Shown here: positions 36,761 through 48,320 of the stretch, in pieces | How the letters are laid out: each line of letters begins with the position of its first letter | Position numbering within the stretch: the stretch's first letter is position 1 | NCBI GenBank assembly: GCA_930367205.1 | Contig: OV884015.1 | Coordinates: 110,362,509 to 110,426,508 of the forward strand | Length of the DNA stretch: 64,000 bases | DNA from: Acanthosoma haemorrhoidale | Taxonomy: Eukaryota; Arthropoda; Insecta; Hemiptera; Acanthosomatidae | Direction of reading: 5' to 3' | The notes under the pieces: model-generated | Seen by the model: only the letters and a program-made list of their open reading frames with translations | Databases searched by the model: none | Told to the model about the DNA's origin: nothing | Made by a program: the position numbers and the translations under genes

Positions 36761-39700
36761 ATGAAAGATATTAAAAAAAACGTGTTGTCAAAAATGATGC
36801 CAGGATCAAGTCAACTAAAGTTTTCAGCGTCATTTGAAAACGCGATGGAACCTGCTGTGATTTGTGAGTAGTAATGAACACATATTTAGCTAACGTGAAC
36901 CTATATTATTTTATGATTTATTTGAGCATTCCAGATTCCTGTTATTGTTGTCGGAATAAACATAAATTTGCGTTTAATATACCTCCGAGTCAAAGAAGAC
37001 TTTTGAACAACTCTGCAGAAAGCTCTGAGGTTTCTAATTATCAAATTCAGGTAAATAACTATTTGTAAGCGAGTTGTGTGAGATTGACTGTTTTGGGTAT
37101 AGTTCCAAGGCCATGAATTTACTATCATAAAAATACATATATAAACAGTTGCTAGATAATAAATATTTTTTTTAATCAACGAAATAGTTAAGTACAGATA
37201 GAACATAATCTCTTAAATGATCTGATTCTTAAGTTTGATCATAGTTGGACCTCTTTAGTTCGTTTTAGACCAAAAATACTCCCAGTCTAAACTCGACAAA
37301 ATACGAGTTTTTACTGTCATGGGCAGCAATCTGCTTCCATATCCGTCCAAGTGAAGTTTGGCTTGCTTCTATGGATGTCTAAGGAAATCTGTGAAGAAAA
37401 GTACTTAATTTAAAATTATGAAAACATTACAAGTGTTGTCATTTAAATACAATTAATTAATAACGACACAGTATATATCAGCCCCATGGTCACTATTAAT
37501 AACTCTGTAAAAAATATAATATGTAAATATATAAGAAATACAAAATAGCAATACAACCTAGTTATTAATAATGTAACTAAAATAACTATATGATTTTCTT
37601 GTTATCTTATATAAGATTTGTTCTAAAAAAAACAATCGTATATAAATTGCAAACAAATAAATAATTTAAAAAATATCACCATATTTATTACATCCATTAT
37701 CAGATCTCGTACTGTATACTTACATAAACTGATATCATACATGCACATTATACGACCGTCTGAATTAGATTTATTTCAGGTGTTATTAAGAATCGGACGG
37801 GTATGTGAGAAGGAAACTGATTGGGATAAAGTCCCTTACGGATTTCGGCTTCTATTAAGTAAAATTTACGTAAGTTGAAATTACATTTCATATAGATAAC
37901 TACTTAACGTAATATAACTGTATCAATATATAATATCATTTGGGTTTTGTATACCAGCAGTAGTTATTGAGGTAATGTTTTGTAATATAAAGTTCTTGAC
38001 TTGTATCACACTACGAACAGTAGGCTGTTCTTGATTTTAGCTGTGAATCTTTTCCACATTGATCCCCTGTAATGAATTGTTAAAGTAACTGATGATAAAT
38101 TGAAAAAATACTGCTAAAAGATTTCTCTAGCCCCTTAGTCATAAGTCTATTGGAGTAAACCAACTCCTAACAATTAATTCTACCTGGAGAGACAGAACAT
38201 AAATTAAATATTATAACTGCAGCATTGCCAAAACCATCATAATCTCTTTGATTATTGCATGGCATAAAGTTTGACTTTACAAGAAGCGGAGGAAGACTTA
38301 AAGAGCTGCTCCCGTTGAGATGACATGCGACAGTCTATCGGATCCCCAACTTGCGTCTATTGAATACTATTAACAATTCTCTGGTACTTGATTTTCCTTA
38401 GAATAATAAAAATGTTGTGAAATATAATGACATGCTCTGGCCAATGATTATTGATGAAATAAAATTTTAGAATTTATAAATAAAAATGGACCCAATTAAA
38501 ACTGTAAACTACTGAACAATTTATTAATTTGACCATTCTTTTAAAAGAAGTTAGAATCAGGCAGTTGTCGAGTAAAAAAAGAATAGTTTAAAATAACTGA
38601 TGCATGTATCTGATTATATTGAACAATTTGAGTTACAATAATTGTTCATAAATGGCATAAGCTTAGCATAGTTAGTTTAGACAGCCACTCACAGGTAGCG
38701 CTGGCATCAGCAAAATAGCACAAAAGACGGGAAAAATTAAAAAAATAATTAAAAAAACAGTATTTTAAAAAAAAATAGTTTCACACTGCTTTATGTTTTC
38801 ATTTCTTCCTTTTGTCTTTTCTCAATCCCTTCATTTAAAACATTTTTAACAAATTATAAACAATAAGAATTACACATTGGTGATAATTGGCTCCATCTTC
38901 TGCATTACTGCATATAATGCATTGTAAGGAGGGTAGTATTACAAAAACAGATTTTCTTTTGATGGTTAAAATTTCAAATCAATATACTGGACTAGGTGAT
39001 GGGGCCCACCTTCGGTTTACAAATGGGAAACACTTACAAACTAAAACTTAAAAAGTAAAGTGTTCCTGCCATCGACAAGGGAATGGAGCGGGGGTTATCG
39101 TGCTAAATTTTTTTTTGTTTCTAAAACCCTTTATTTTAACATTTTCACAACCAAATGAACAATACAATTGAACAAAATTGAACAGAATAATTACTCCTCT
39201 TGCTGCATACTATGATGCATTTGAAGGAGGGTAGATAGAATTACAATTCTCTTTTTACACTGAAAATTTCAATAATCAAATAGACTAGGTGATGGGGCTC
39301 ACCTTCAGTTTACAAAAATGGGAAACTTACAAACTTAAACTTAAATACTAAAGCGTTCCTGCCGCGACAGCGTCCTACCATCGACGGGGGAACGGAGCGG
39401 GGGTTATCGTGTTGAACACCGGGTTTGTCACGTATTGCAGGGAGTCGAAAAATGTGATATGTCTACGTTGAATGAATTCATCCACCGTAAGCAGCTCAAA
39501 GATCTCGTGAAGCTCACTGTTGATCCGTTCCAAAACGGTATACTGATGAAAGTGGTCAGAGGTACTTCATTCGAGCAGCGGAGCAACAGTGAGCTTCACG
39601 AGATCTTTGAGCTGCCTACGGTGGATGAATTCATTCAACGTAGACATATCACATTTTTCGACTCACTACAGTACTTGACAAACCCGGTGTTTAACACGAT

Positions 39701-42700
39701 AACCCCCGCTCCGTTCCCCTATCGATGGCAGGACGCTGTCGCGGCTGGAACGCTTTTGTCTTAGGTTCTAGGTTTAGGTTTTAGTTTGTAAGTTTTTCTC
39801 CGACATATTAAACTGAAGGTGAGCCCCATCACCTAGAATTGTATTCATGTTATTTTCCTATTAACTTCAATCTGATTTTATGTAACCTAACCTCCTTCAA
39901 ATGCATCTGCGCATAGCAGAATGAGGAGAAAAAATTGTCAATTCTTTGTTCATAATGTTCATATTTTTACATATTGTATAAAAATTAAAGGGGTTAAGGA
40001 AACAAAAAAAAATTAGGGGAGCGGTGGTTATAGTGTTAAACACTGGGTTCGTCAGGTATTGCAACGAATCGAAGAATTTGATATGTCTGCGTTGAATGAA
40101 TTCATCCACCGTAGGCAGTTCAAATATCTCGTGAAGCTAACTGTTGCTCCGTTGCTCGAATGAAGTACCTCCATCACCACATTCATCAGTAGACCGTTTC
40201 GGAATTGTTGGAGTCGCCGAGATGTCGTATCCGTCAGATGACGAAACAGCGGTGCACCATACAGCAGAGTAGGCCTGAGTACACTCTTATATATCATGAG
40301 CTTAAGATGCAGTGATAGATTGGGGGAAGTCAATAAATGCGTAAGCCAACAAGACTTCCTGCGAGTTTGCTTCAACTTCCACGCAAAATGGTTACTAAAA
40401 CGGAGGTGTTTGCATGTCCGTCTGTTTTGGAGATTATAAATCCCTTGTTCGATTTAGATAAATTAAACATCCTTGAGTTTCTCTGTAACTGAGTGGCTCA
40501 ATTATAAAGGGTAAAAAAAAAAAACACATGAAGTTTCAAATTGAAAAAGAGAGAGTTGATAAATATTTTGATTTTTTTTTCCCGTGTATACTCCGCTCTG
40601 AGGGGAGAGAAGACAAGAGGTCTGCCTTGATTCCATTAACTCTACAAACAGAAAGAAACTTAGTAACAAACTCAAACACAACTGTCGCATGTCGTCTCGA
40701 CGAGAGCTGCTCTTTAAGTCTTCCTCCGCTTCTTGTAAAGTCAAACTTTATGCCATGTAATAATCAAAGAGATTATTATGGTTTTGGCATCGCTACGGTG
40801 TACAGTCACTGCACAGGGGAAATGTTTAATTTATCTTCTGTCTCTGCGGGTCGAAAAAGTTCCACTATCTCAAGAAACACACACACACATATTCTATTGT
40901 AGCGACCGCTGACTACATAAGATAAATCACCCTATACTCTATTGTATATATATTGTAAATTAATTTAAACAAATGTAAATAACATTACCAAACCATAAGT
41001 CATTGTAAATGCTGTAAACAATAAAAAAGACGCAGCTGCAAGTTAATTAGTTAGGGGCTGGAAACCTTTACCCAGGGCAGGCCTGGGGCTGCCGAGAACA
41101 AGGTGCCACCGCATACTGGGATCTCATAGGGTACAATAACGAGGCACATTAGTGGGTCTAACGAACCACCACTGACTATAAGTAGGGCCAGGCCTTGGCC
41201 TGTAAATCATTCTCCCGACGACTCTCTAACTGATGACTCTCTAACTCGCGGCTGCACTGATGTTCAAGACTTCCGGCTGTAATATCCACTGATATTACAG
41301 GGTAGGGTAACTAGGCACCCCCTCGTGACGACCCGACATCTATAAAACTATAAAAGCTAATTATATTGGTCATTTTTTTAATAGTTTGTAAAGAGAGGCC
41401 TGTACTTTATAAGCTTATTCTTACTGCGCTGATGCAATTGGTTTAGCTTGTTTTAACCATAATTAATCTCAAGGGTTCAACATATAGATTACTTATAAAA
41501 ATAATTTACTTGGAAATAAAATAAACATGATTAAAATTATGGATCAAATTGATTTGAAAGAAAAATCAGCCAAATTAACCAAATGAATAAAAGGATCGTG
41601 CCTCCTTGATTGTAAACATTGGCACTTTAATAAATTAATTTTCTATAACCAAATTACACTTAACTATTAAAGAAAATAAAGTTAAAATAATTGCTTATAA
41701 GCTAACTTAGGAATCAAAAGCAACTTGAAAGTAGCTTGAATTAATATTTGATGGTGTGGGGGGGGGGGCGGATATTATGTCCATTATTGCCGTGGGTAGT
41801 GTTGAGAGGTTTTATCCCAGCTCTTTCTTTGGCAGGAAATTCTTTTTTGATACTTCCATGGCCAACACTGAATGCAAACATTCCCTGCTACAGATTGTAT
41901 GCTGCTTCGGTGCTCCTTCAGAAATAAATTAGAAAAACTTATAAACATTCTATGACTTGTGAAGTATACTTTAAATTTTAGAACGTTTAAACCATTGAAT
42001 GAGGGTGAAATGAAAAGTCACTTGAGGGGTCCAAAAAAATGTATCCACTGTTTAAAAGTCCCTAACTTGCAAACTAATTGACGGAGTTGTCTCATTTTTG
42101 GTAGTGTAATAGTTTGTAGTTCCGGCAATCGCCATACAAGCGTTGTATTGCGTTGTTTTGTTTTGTCAGATGACAGTCGCCAGATAGTTAGTGTTTTATT
42201 GTTAGTTGTACCTTGTTACTCGAGTAAACATGACTGGCGTAAGGCTTACATTTGATGAAAGGAAGTCTGTTTTAAAGTGGTATTTTAAGTACGAAAACAT
42301 TAATGAGGTTCAACGGCAACGGCGAAATGTGTATCAAACAGGTGAGGTGTACCTTCAGAAGCTTCAAACATCCATTTTACCTGCCATCCAAGACTTGTAT
42401 GGAGACGGAAGATTTTACTTTCAACAAGATGGTGCCCCAGCCCACTACCACAATCGTGTTAGGGCTTATCTCGACGAAAATCTTCCACGTTCCCCAGACT
42501 AAACTCCTCTGGACTTTGACCTGTGGGGAACACTAAAGGACGTCGTTTATCAACAAAAGCCACGCACATTGGATGAACTTCGAGAATCCATCGTACATTC
42601 ATGTGCAAATATCCAACTGAACACGTTGCAGTCAGTAGTTCGTGCTGCAGTTCGGCGTCGTTTGTGTGTGGATGTTAATGGTGACCATTTCGAACACCTA

Positions 42701-45700
42701 CAGTGATATCTTTAAGTTGGACTTTAAGCTACACTTTCACCAAAAAAAATTCCGTCAATTAGTTTGCAAGTTATGGACTGTTAACCAGTGGATACATTTT
42801 TTGGACCCCTCTGTATCTTTGGACATTTATTCTCGTAAGAATTAGCTTTAGGTTAATTGTTATAGGACATAATAAGCTAATTAAGCTTTAGTTCTAAGTG
42901 TCAGCCAATAGTTTATTTATCCGTACCGTTTTCAGATCCCGTCCTCGAAGAGTCCGATAAACCTTGGCCCTTACATCCCCAAGCTGGCGGGTCGTAAGCT
43001 GATAGCCGAGGTGACTTGGAATCCTGTCAACAAAGATGCGTACGTTTTCAACGTCGTCGTACTCAGAATGAAGAATTGCGACTGTTTCGTCCCCTACGTC
43101 ATCAGCAGGACGAGGAGTCAGGAGTCTTTGCTAATAACAAGTACTATTTCTCCATAATATAAGCGATTTCAAGTATATTTCATGCATATATAATATAAGT
43201 ATATTTCAAGCATATATAATATAAGTATATTTCAAGCATATATAATATAAGTATATTTCACGCATATATAATATAAGTATATTTCACGCATATATAATAT
43301 AAGTATATTTCACGCATATATAATATAAGTATATTTCACGCATATATAATATAAGTATATTTCAAGCATATATAATATAAGTATATTTCAAGCATATATA
43401 ATATAAGTATATTTCAAGCATATATAATATAAGTATATTTCACGCATATATAATATAAGTATATTTCACGCATATATAATATAAGTATATTTCAAGCATA
43501 TATAATATAAGTATATTTCACGCATATATAATATAAGTATATTTCACGCATATATAATATAAGTATATTTCAAGCATATATAATATAAGTATATTTCAAG
43601 CATATATAATATAAGTATATTTCACGCATATATAATATAAGTATATTTCACGCATATATAATATAAGTATATTTCAAGCATATATAATATAAGTATATTT
43701 CACGCATATATAATATAAGTATATTTCACGCATATATAATATAAGTATATTTCAAGCATATATAATATAAGTATATTTCAAGCATATATAATATAAGTAT
43801 ATTTCACGCATATATAATATAAGTATATTTCACGCATATATAATATAAGTATATTTCACGCATATATAATATAAGTATATTTCACGCATATATAATATAA
43901 GTATATTTCACGCATATATAATATAAGTATATTTCAAGCATATATAATATAAGTATATTTCAAGCATATATAATATAAGTATATTTTAATATAATGTAAG
44001 CGATAATTTAAGTAAACATTGTACCGGCGGGTTCAAGAAAAGATGTGTTGTTGATGAGCTTTGTAAATACTAGTTATAGAGTTTGTAGGTTAAGAACATA
44101 CTAAAAGAGCTATTAAATGGCTATGTAATATTTTTGTTTCTTAAACCATTTGTTATCACTAATATTTTTGTATAGGAGGCAAATGGAATAATATTAGGGG
44201 GACCGGAAAGTAATGTAGTATTTTTACATTAAAGCCAAAAAATAAATTTTGAACACGTTTTTGTTTTTAATCAATGATGTAATCACCCTCGTTATCAGCA
44301 ACCTTTTGCTATCTAGTGTGCAAATTTACAATGTCGAATCGATAAAAATCAATTGGTTACTGAGCAAAATATCTGGAGTTAGCATTTTGGACATCATCCG
44401 AATTTTCAAATTTTTAGCGAGCGGAATTAATGGAAATCCGATGGCGCAATATCGGGCGAGTATGGTGGGTGAGGCTGGAGATGAAAAATGGGTCCTCTAT
44501 GATAATCCAAATCTCTCTCCGCATAAATCGGCACGAAGTGCAGCTAAGCCAGGTTTACACTCCAAAAAGGCGCTTTTGTTTGTTTGGTCGAGTATTCGCG
44601 GGGTCGTTCATCGCTGATACCTGTGAATGCAGATCTTTACAGTGAACAATTGGATCGAGTAAATCAATCTTTAATAGAAAATTGCTCAGCGATTGTCAAT
44701 AAAAAAGGCGTTATTCTGCAACACGATAATGCAAGACCCCACTGCGCCTATTTTTTCCGCAAGAACCCTGAAAAAAACTAATGAGTTGGGGTGGGAGGTA
44801 TTGCCTCAGCCACCATACTTGCCCCATATCGGATTTCCATTTATTCCGATCGCTTGATTTTCTAAGTGGCAAAAAAATTTTAAATTTGGATGATGTCCAA
44901 AATGCCAACTCCAGATATTTTGCACAAGAACCAATTGATTATGATCGATCAGGGATTGAAAATTTGCACACTAGATGGCAAAAGGTTGCTGATAACGAAG
45001 GTGATTACATCATTGATCAAAAACAAAAACTTGTTCAAAATTTATCTGTTTGAGTTTAATGTAAAAGAACGACATTACTTTCCGGTCCCCCTAATATAAA
45101 ATAAAAATAAATCGCGTTTAAACAAAGGTCTCTATTTTGAAAAACGTGGAATCTCACGGGGCATATTACTGCTATTTTGAAGTTATAGTTGGAAGCGTTT
45201 TCTCTTTTGACCATTTCTTTAAATAAACCTAAATGAATGTGCAGACAATATGGAGACAGAAGAATTGGAGGTGACTTCGCAGAACGTCTCCCTGCTGTGC
45301 CCGTTGACGAGGAGGAGGATCGAGGTTCCAGTGCAGGGCAGGGACTGCAATCACTCCCAGTGTTTCGACGCAGTCACTTTCTTCTCGTCGAATCTGCTCA
45401 ACCCCAAGTGGGTCTGCCCTGTGTGCCTCAGACCTACCTATCCCCAGGATCTGGTCACCGATGGGTAAGGTACCTTTAGATTATAAGAAAATTACGCAGT
45501 CAGTTTTACCCGCATTCACAGAGATATTGAGTCTTCCCAATCTCTCACTGATCTAGTTACAGGCTACTTCAGCCTGTCTTAGAGCTACCTTGGCACTCAT
45601 GCTGCTACTGTACACCACTATGTCATCAGCGAAAGCAGTAACTGTGGTATTTTTGTACCTGGCTCCGACAATTTCAGAGGTATACACGGTGCGCAATCTG

Positions 45701-46822
45701 ACAGCGTCCTAGCGGCATATAGCGTCCTTATAATCCTTCGTCATCGATAAATAAGTCAAAATTCTCGGTTTTCGACCACATTTCCGAAATCACAAGCCGG
45801 ACCTTTAACTGCTCAACGGTACCCTCCTTATACGTGCCTGGTTCCCTCTCTTGTCCTGCCATTGTCTCCAAGGTTGTATGGTCTATGGTGGCCTCTCTGA
45901 AGATCTCCTGACTCGGTTAAAACTTGTGATAAATTGTTTCCTTAAGATGTACACTCAGGATCCAAAGAGGAAGTCGCATTTCGGGATACTACTCCCAGTT
46001 GGGATGGCTGTATCCTTCCGCCCGTCGCCAAAACTTCCTTGGATCCCTCCTCTTCAAAGCCTCCTTATCTTTACGACCTTCTTCCTATTCAAATCCGGCA
46101 TCTTTTCCATCCCATCTGTATCGACAATATTTTACCAGTTCCTTTAGTTCCTAGTTACAATTGTAAGCGAAGGCCATTCACATGTATTGATTTATGTTTT
46201 TGTCTCATTATTATGCCGTTGGTTTCTTGCCAGGTAGCCATAGTTACTATGTATATGTGTGTTCCTTTATGTTATGTTTGTTATAGGCTTGACCTGGCCG
46301 ACTACAAACAATTTCCTAGGTACCCCTAGGCTCCACCCTCGGTAGACTCTCACTACCTCCCCGATTCCACCCGCCTCCTTTAGGCATTCCACACCCTATA
46401 TCCTTCTCATACATCCTTCAAATGGGGGACTCCCCTTAGTTAAAGGCACTCATTAGCCCAAAATAATTTTCCTTTATTTTTCCCACATCCTATTTTTATA
46501 AGTTTGAGAGCTAAGGAAAAAAAAAAAAAGAAGTTATGTTTAGGGTGTCCCGGAAAAAGTGTTTTTTTTTTTTTATCTCATTTCATTTCATTTACAACCG
46601 GCGTAACACATCGGATTTAAATATGATGTTCTAATAAGATAATAATTGCAGCTGTTCGGTATTGAGAAATAATTTTGTTTATATTATTGATTTTGTTTTA
46701 GGTTATGGAGAAAGATATTGCACGAGGCCAGTACCGATCTGGTTTCTGTTCGATCAGACGGTTCTTGGACTTCGGTGAACACCTTTGTAGATCCGCCACG
46801 CATCGAACAGTGCTGTGAATAA
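36761..46822 (+). CDS. PIAS-like SP-RING E3 SUMO-protein ligase, six exons
   Basis: Nuclear E3 that passes SUMO from Ubc9 to substrates. Exons: 36761-36863, 36935-37050, 37780-37869, 42936-43140, 45245-45464 and 46702-46822. All are GT..AG with matching phases and give 284 residues (273 if the start is at 36794). PINIT-like core, about residues 25-165: KFSASFENAMEP, KHKFAFNIPPSQRRLLNN (as FAFALTPQQV in PIAS1), KSPINLGPYIPKL (as RPINITSLVRL) and EVTWNPVNKDAYVFNVVVL. SP-RING: VSLLCPLTRRRIEVPV, CNHSQCFDAV and KWVCPVC, with the Cys-x-His-x2-Cys and Cys-x2-Cys zinc ligands complete. The end, VTDGLWRKIL..SDGSW, matches DGLFMEIL..EDGTW in PIAS. The N-terminal SAP domain was not found and the protein is about half the usual PIAS length, so either upstream exons were missed or this is a short paralogue. 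An AATAAA overlaps the stop codon. Confidence 0.85.
38225..38340 (-). repeat. inverted repeat arm (pairs with 40679-40797)
   Basis: Reverse complement of 40679-40797 with few differences; shared blocks include AAGAAGCGGAGGAAGACTTA and CATGGCATAAAGTTTGACTT. The arms lie 2.3 kb apart and enclose the Jockey-like 3' ends. Confidence 0.8.
38850..39112 (-). mobile_element. Jockey-like LINE 3' end, copy 3
   Basis: Reverse orientation of the same family: on the reverse strand GCACGATAACCCCCGCTCCA, then GTGGGCCCCATCACC. More diverged than its neighbours. Ends abutting copy 4. Confidence 0.7.
39115..39548 (-). mobile_element. Jockey-like LINE 3' end, copy 4 (left arm of palindrome)
   Basis: Reverse-oriented 3' end (CACGATAACCCCCGCTCCGT on the reverse strand) continued by the end of the reverse transcriptase frame. 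It is the mirror image of 39550-40010. The centre of symmetry is close to 39548, so the last shared codons run head to head. Confidence 0.8.
39549..40010 (+). mobile_element. Jockey-like LINE 3' end, copy 5 (right arm of palindrome)
   Basis: Forward orientation: CTTCACGAGATCTTTGAGCT, then FFDSLQYLTNPVFNTITPAP in frame, RWQDAVAAGTL and the 3' untranslated blocks, to an A-rich end near 40000. It mirrors copy 4. An open frame of 109 codons (39435-39764) crosses the palindrome centre and is an artefact of the mirror structure. Confidence 0.8.
40015..40430 (-). pseudogene. Jockey-like reverse transcriptase C-terminus, copy 6
   Basis: Reverse strand 40375-40052 encodes SPNLSLHLKLMIYKSVLRPT, LLYGAPLFRHL and RRLQQFRNGLLMNVV, the typical end of Jockey-clade polymerases (KLxLYKxxIRPxxTYGxxxW). 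Immediately downstream comes the shared RRHIKFFDSLQYLTNPVFNT end. 5'-truncated and carrying a frame change relative to its relatives. Confidence 0.8.
40679..40797 (+). repeat. inverted repeat arm (pairs with 38225-38340)
   Basis: Forward arm of the 2.3-kb spaced inverted repeat. It lies inside a 124-codon open frame (40528-40902) that I do not regard as a gene, because the frame is not shared by the other arm and shows no motif. Confidence 0.75.
40898..41338 (+). mobile_element. solo LTR with 5-bp target duplication
   Basis: The 441-bp segment begins TGTAGCGACC and ends ACCCGACA (TG..CA), and is flanked on both sides by TCTAT (40893-40897 and 41339-41343). It contains AATAAA before AAGACGC near 41023 and a CTATAAGTAGG block near 41178. 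No internal retroviral frame adjoins. This is what remains after recombination between two LTRs. The LTR superfamily cannot be told from the LTR alone; a 5-bp duplication fits Gypsy and BEL types. It lies in PIAS intron 3. Confidence 0.85.
42024..42811 (+). mobile_element. deleted mariner-like element in PIAS intron 3
   Basis: Inverted repeats GAGGGGTCCAAAAAAATGTA (left) and the reverse complement GAGGGGTCCAAAAAATGTAT (right) bound 788 bp. The frame 42230-42502 joins an N-terminal start, MTGVRLTFDERKSVLKWYF, directly to FYFQQDGAPAHYHNRVRAYL with the second catalytic Asp. The first Asp region has been deleted. After the stop, DLWGTLKD-like sequence continues in another frame. Non-autonomous relative of the IS630/Tc1/mariner superfamily. 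Confidence 0.75.
43177..43985 (+). repeat. 26-bp satellite array, 31 units (PIAS intron 4)
   Basis: Thirty-one consecutive units of exactly 26 bp with no indels. Each contains TTTCAxGC followed by ATATATAATATAAGT. Only the x base varies: T in unit 1, then A or C. From the left the order is T AA CCCC AAA CC A CC AA CC A CC AA CCCCC AA. Everything else in the unit is constant, so the array is recently expanded or homogenised. The block CC A CC AA (7 units, 182 bp) occurs twice in a row. Confidence 0.97.
44197..45091 (+). mobile_element. palindromic mariner derivative, copy A
   Basis: 895 bp between TA dinucleotides, with ends GGGGGACCGGAAAGTAATG on both sides. Each arm is about 280 bp: 44197-44477 is the reverse complement of 44811-45091, so both ends are the transposase 3' end. 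The core encodes GDEKWVLYDNP (first Asp), NADLYSEQLDRVNQSLIEN and ILQHDNARPHCAYF (second Asp), in two frames. The N-terminal DNA-binding domain is absent. The same internal junction is found in copy B at 53429-54293. Located in PIAS intron 4. Confidence 0.88.
45485..45695 (-). pseudogene. non-LTR reverse transcriptase fragment
   Basis: Reverse strand reads NTTVTAFADDIVVYSSS, containing the catalytic F/Y-A-D-D motif, followed by RLGRLNISVNAGKTD, the usual segment after it. One stop interrupts the frame. An old fragment of a Jockey/CR1-type element in the last PIAS intron. Confidence 0.65.
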
Positions 46823-47690
46823 AGACAAATTTTCAACCGTTTAGTTTATTGTGATATATGAAAGAAATTGCTGCTAGATCAGACATAATGTGATCCTTAT
46901 CCTAGGCTGCGCAGCAGAAATAATGCAGAGAAAATAAAAGTTTGTGATTTCGTTTTGGATGTCAACAAGTGCATTTTGTTTAAACCACAAATTCTTATCT
47001 TTTTTCTCAGCGTGTCTGTTATAACGATTGTAATTGTTTGTTCGAGTGTTGTTAATTGATAAATATTAAGTACCTTCGATTGTGATGGGTCTGGAGTCTT
47101 GATGATACAACTTACAAATGTCGACAGCTTCAAGTTTTAAAGTATTCGAAATTTTTGTGCAACCCCTGTTTAAGTTTAGCACTACGACATTAAACAAGAA
47201 AGTTCCATTCCATATTGAAATAAAATGTTTCCCTTTGGATGAGTTAAATTTGATTGGCTTAAACATTTTAAAATTCAGCAGTCAACTTGTAGAGGTTCTT
47301 TCAGTACCGTAGCGCCACGGAACTATAAACGACACGGAGGTGGTGTGGTCAGTATTTCCATTCTAACAATAATTGTAGAACATATTAAAAAACAACAACA
47401 TGTTTTGTTATTATTAATTTTTACTTAATAGATCTTCATTGTGCCAAAATTACAATCTCCCTTTTTAGGCAATAAGTAATTGTGATAAATGTTCTCATTC
47501 ATACCATATTTACAATCTGCATTCACTCGCTCATTCGTACAGTATTTACAAACAGCCCAGAGGCCTCCCAAATCCACATGTTTGTCCCCTTCCTCACATG
47601 CGAAAGAGGAAGCGGATTCTTGGGAAGTCCCCCACGCTCCTCCGTCAGCCCCGTCACCGGATACTAGCCAGTGTAGGCTGACGAAGAGCG
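46823..47690. other. 3' flank of PIAS gene, no further gene
   Basis: AT-rich, with several short overlapping frames on both strands (46897-47312) that shadow one another and show no motif. The part from about 47540 is GC-richer and may belong to the 3' end of the neighbouring LINE. Confidence 0.35.
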
Positions 47691-47699
47691 CGAGAGCCG

Positions 47700-48320
47700 C
47701 ATACGCTCAAGACATGATTGGAGTAACTGGCCATTGCTAGGACTCCCACTGTCACAATTTATAGCAGGTCACGAGGCAACTGCCATTTCAGTCTCCCAGG
47801 AGGATTATAGGGATGAGTGGTGCAGTACAATGACTGTGCTAGGGGATTAGGGTGGTTGGGTAGGCTACTATGGAATTTCATGAACTTGGAAGGGACGAGT
47901 TCAAGAATGTGGGGTATGTTAAGATCGTTATGAAGGGTTTTGTTTCTGACGTAATAAGGGTCATTTACTATTGTTCTCAGGAATTTTGATTGAAAGGATT
48001 GGATATGCTTAATGTTCGATGTTTTGGCTGTCCCCCATAGCTCTATTCCGTATGTCCAGACTGGCTTAAGTATAACTTTGTAGATTAGTAGTTTGTTTTC
48101 TATTGAGAGATGGGATGTCCTTTGAAGTAGTCTGTATAGTTGTCCAAAGCGTCTGTTTAGATCTTGTCTTTTTAGTATGTGGGTTCCAGGTTGGCCGTTT
48201 GTCGAGATGGAAGTCTAAGTACCGTACTGTCTCGGATACAGGGAGAGGAATGGAATTCAAAAAAAAAACTAGTGGACAAGACGGCAGAGGGTGAAGGTAA
48301 TCTGGGAACATTTTGCTTTA
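47700..48320 (-). pseudogene. Jockey-like reverse transcriptase C-terminal fragment
   Basis: Reverse strand encodes, with frame changes, PVSETVRYLDFHLDKRPTWN, then KPVWTYGIELWGTAKTSN, FQSKFLRTIVNDPYYVRN and PLAQSL. This order (YLG..D..L.W, RPVWTYG..LWG, Q.KxLR.I..APWYVRN) is the C-terminal domain of Jockey-clade polymerases. It is a different family from the 39-40 kb copies. 5'-truncated, with several shifts. Confidence 0.8.

Noticed and set aside
39435..39764. 109-codon forward open frame
   Set aside because: It runs through the centre of the LINE palindrome; its first half is the mirror image of the second half, so it is a by-product of the inverted duplication.
40528..40902. 124-codon open frame
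   Set aside because: No motif, low-complexity start, and it runs from the inverted-repeat arm to within a few bases of the solo LTR border; the matching arm at 38225-38340 does not keep the frame.
43177..43985. CRISPR array
   Set aside because: The units are contiguous 26-bp repeats without unique spacers, in a eukaryotic intron; this is a satellite.
46545..46600. Mariner-type end (AGGGTGTCCCGGAAAAAGTG)
   Set aside because: It resembles one terminal repeat, but no partner repeat or transposase sequence was found within 1.5 kb.
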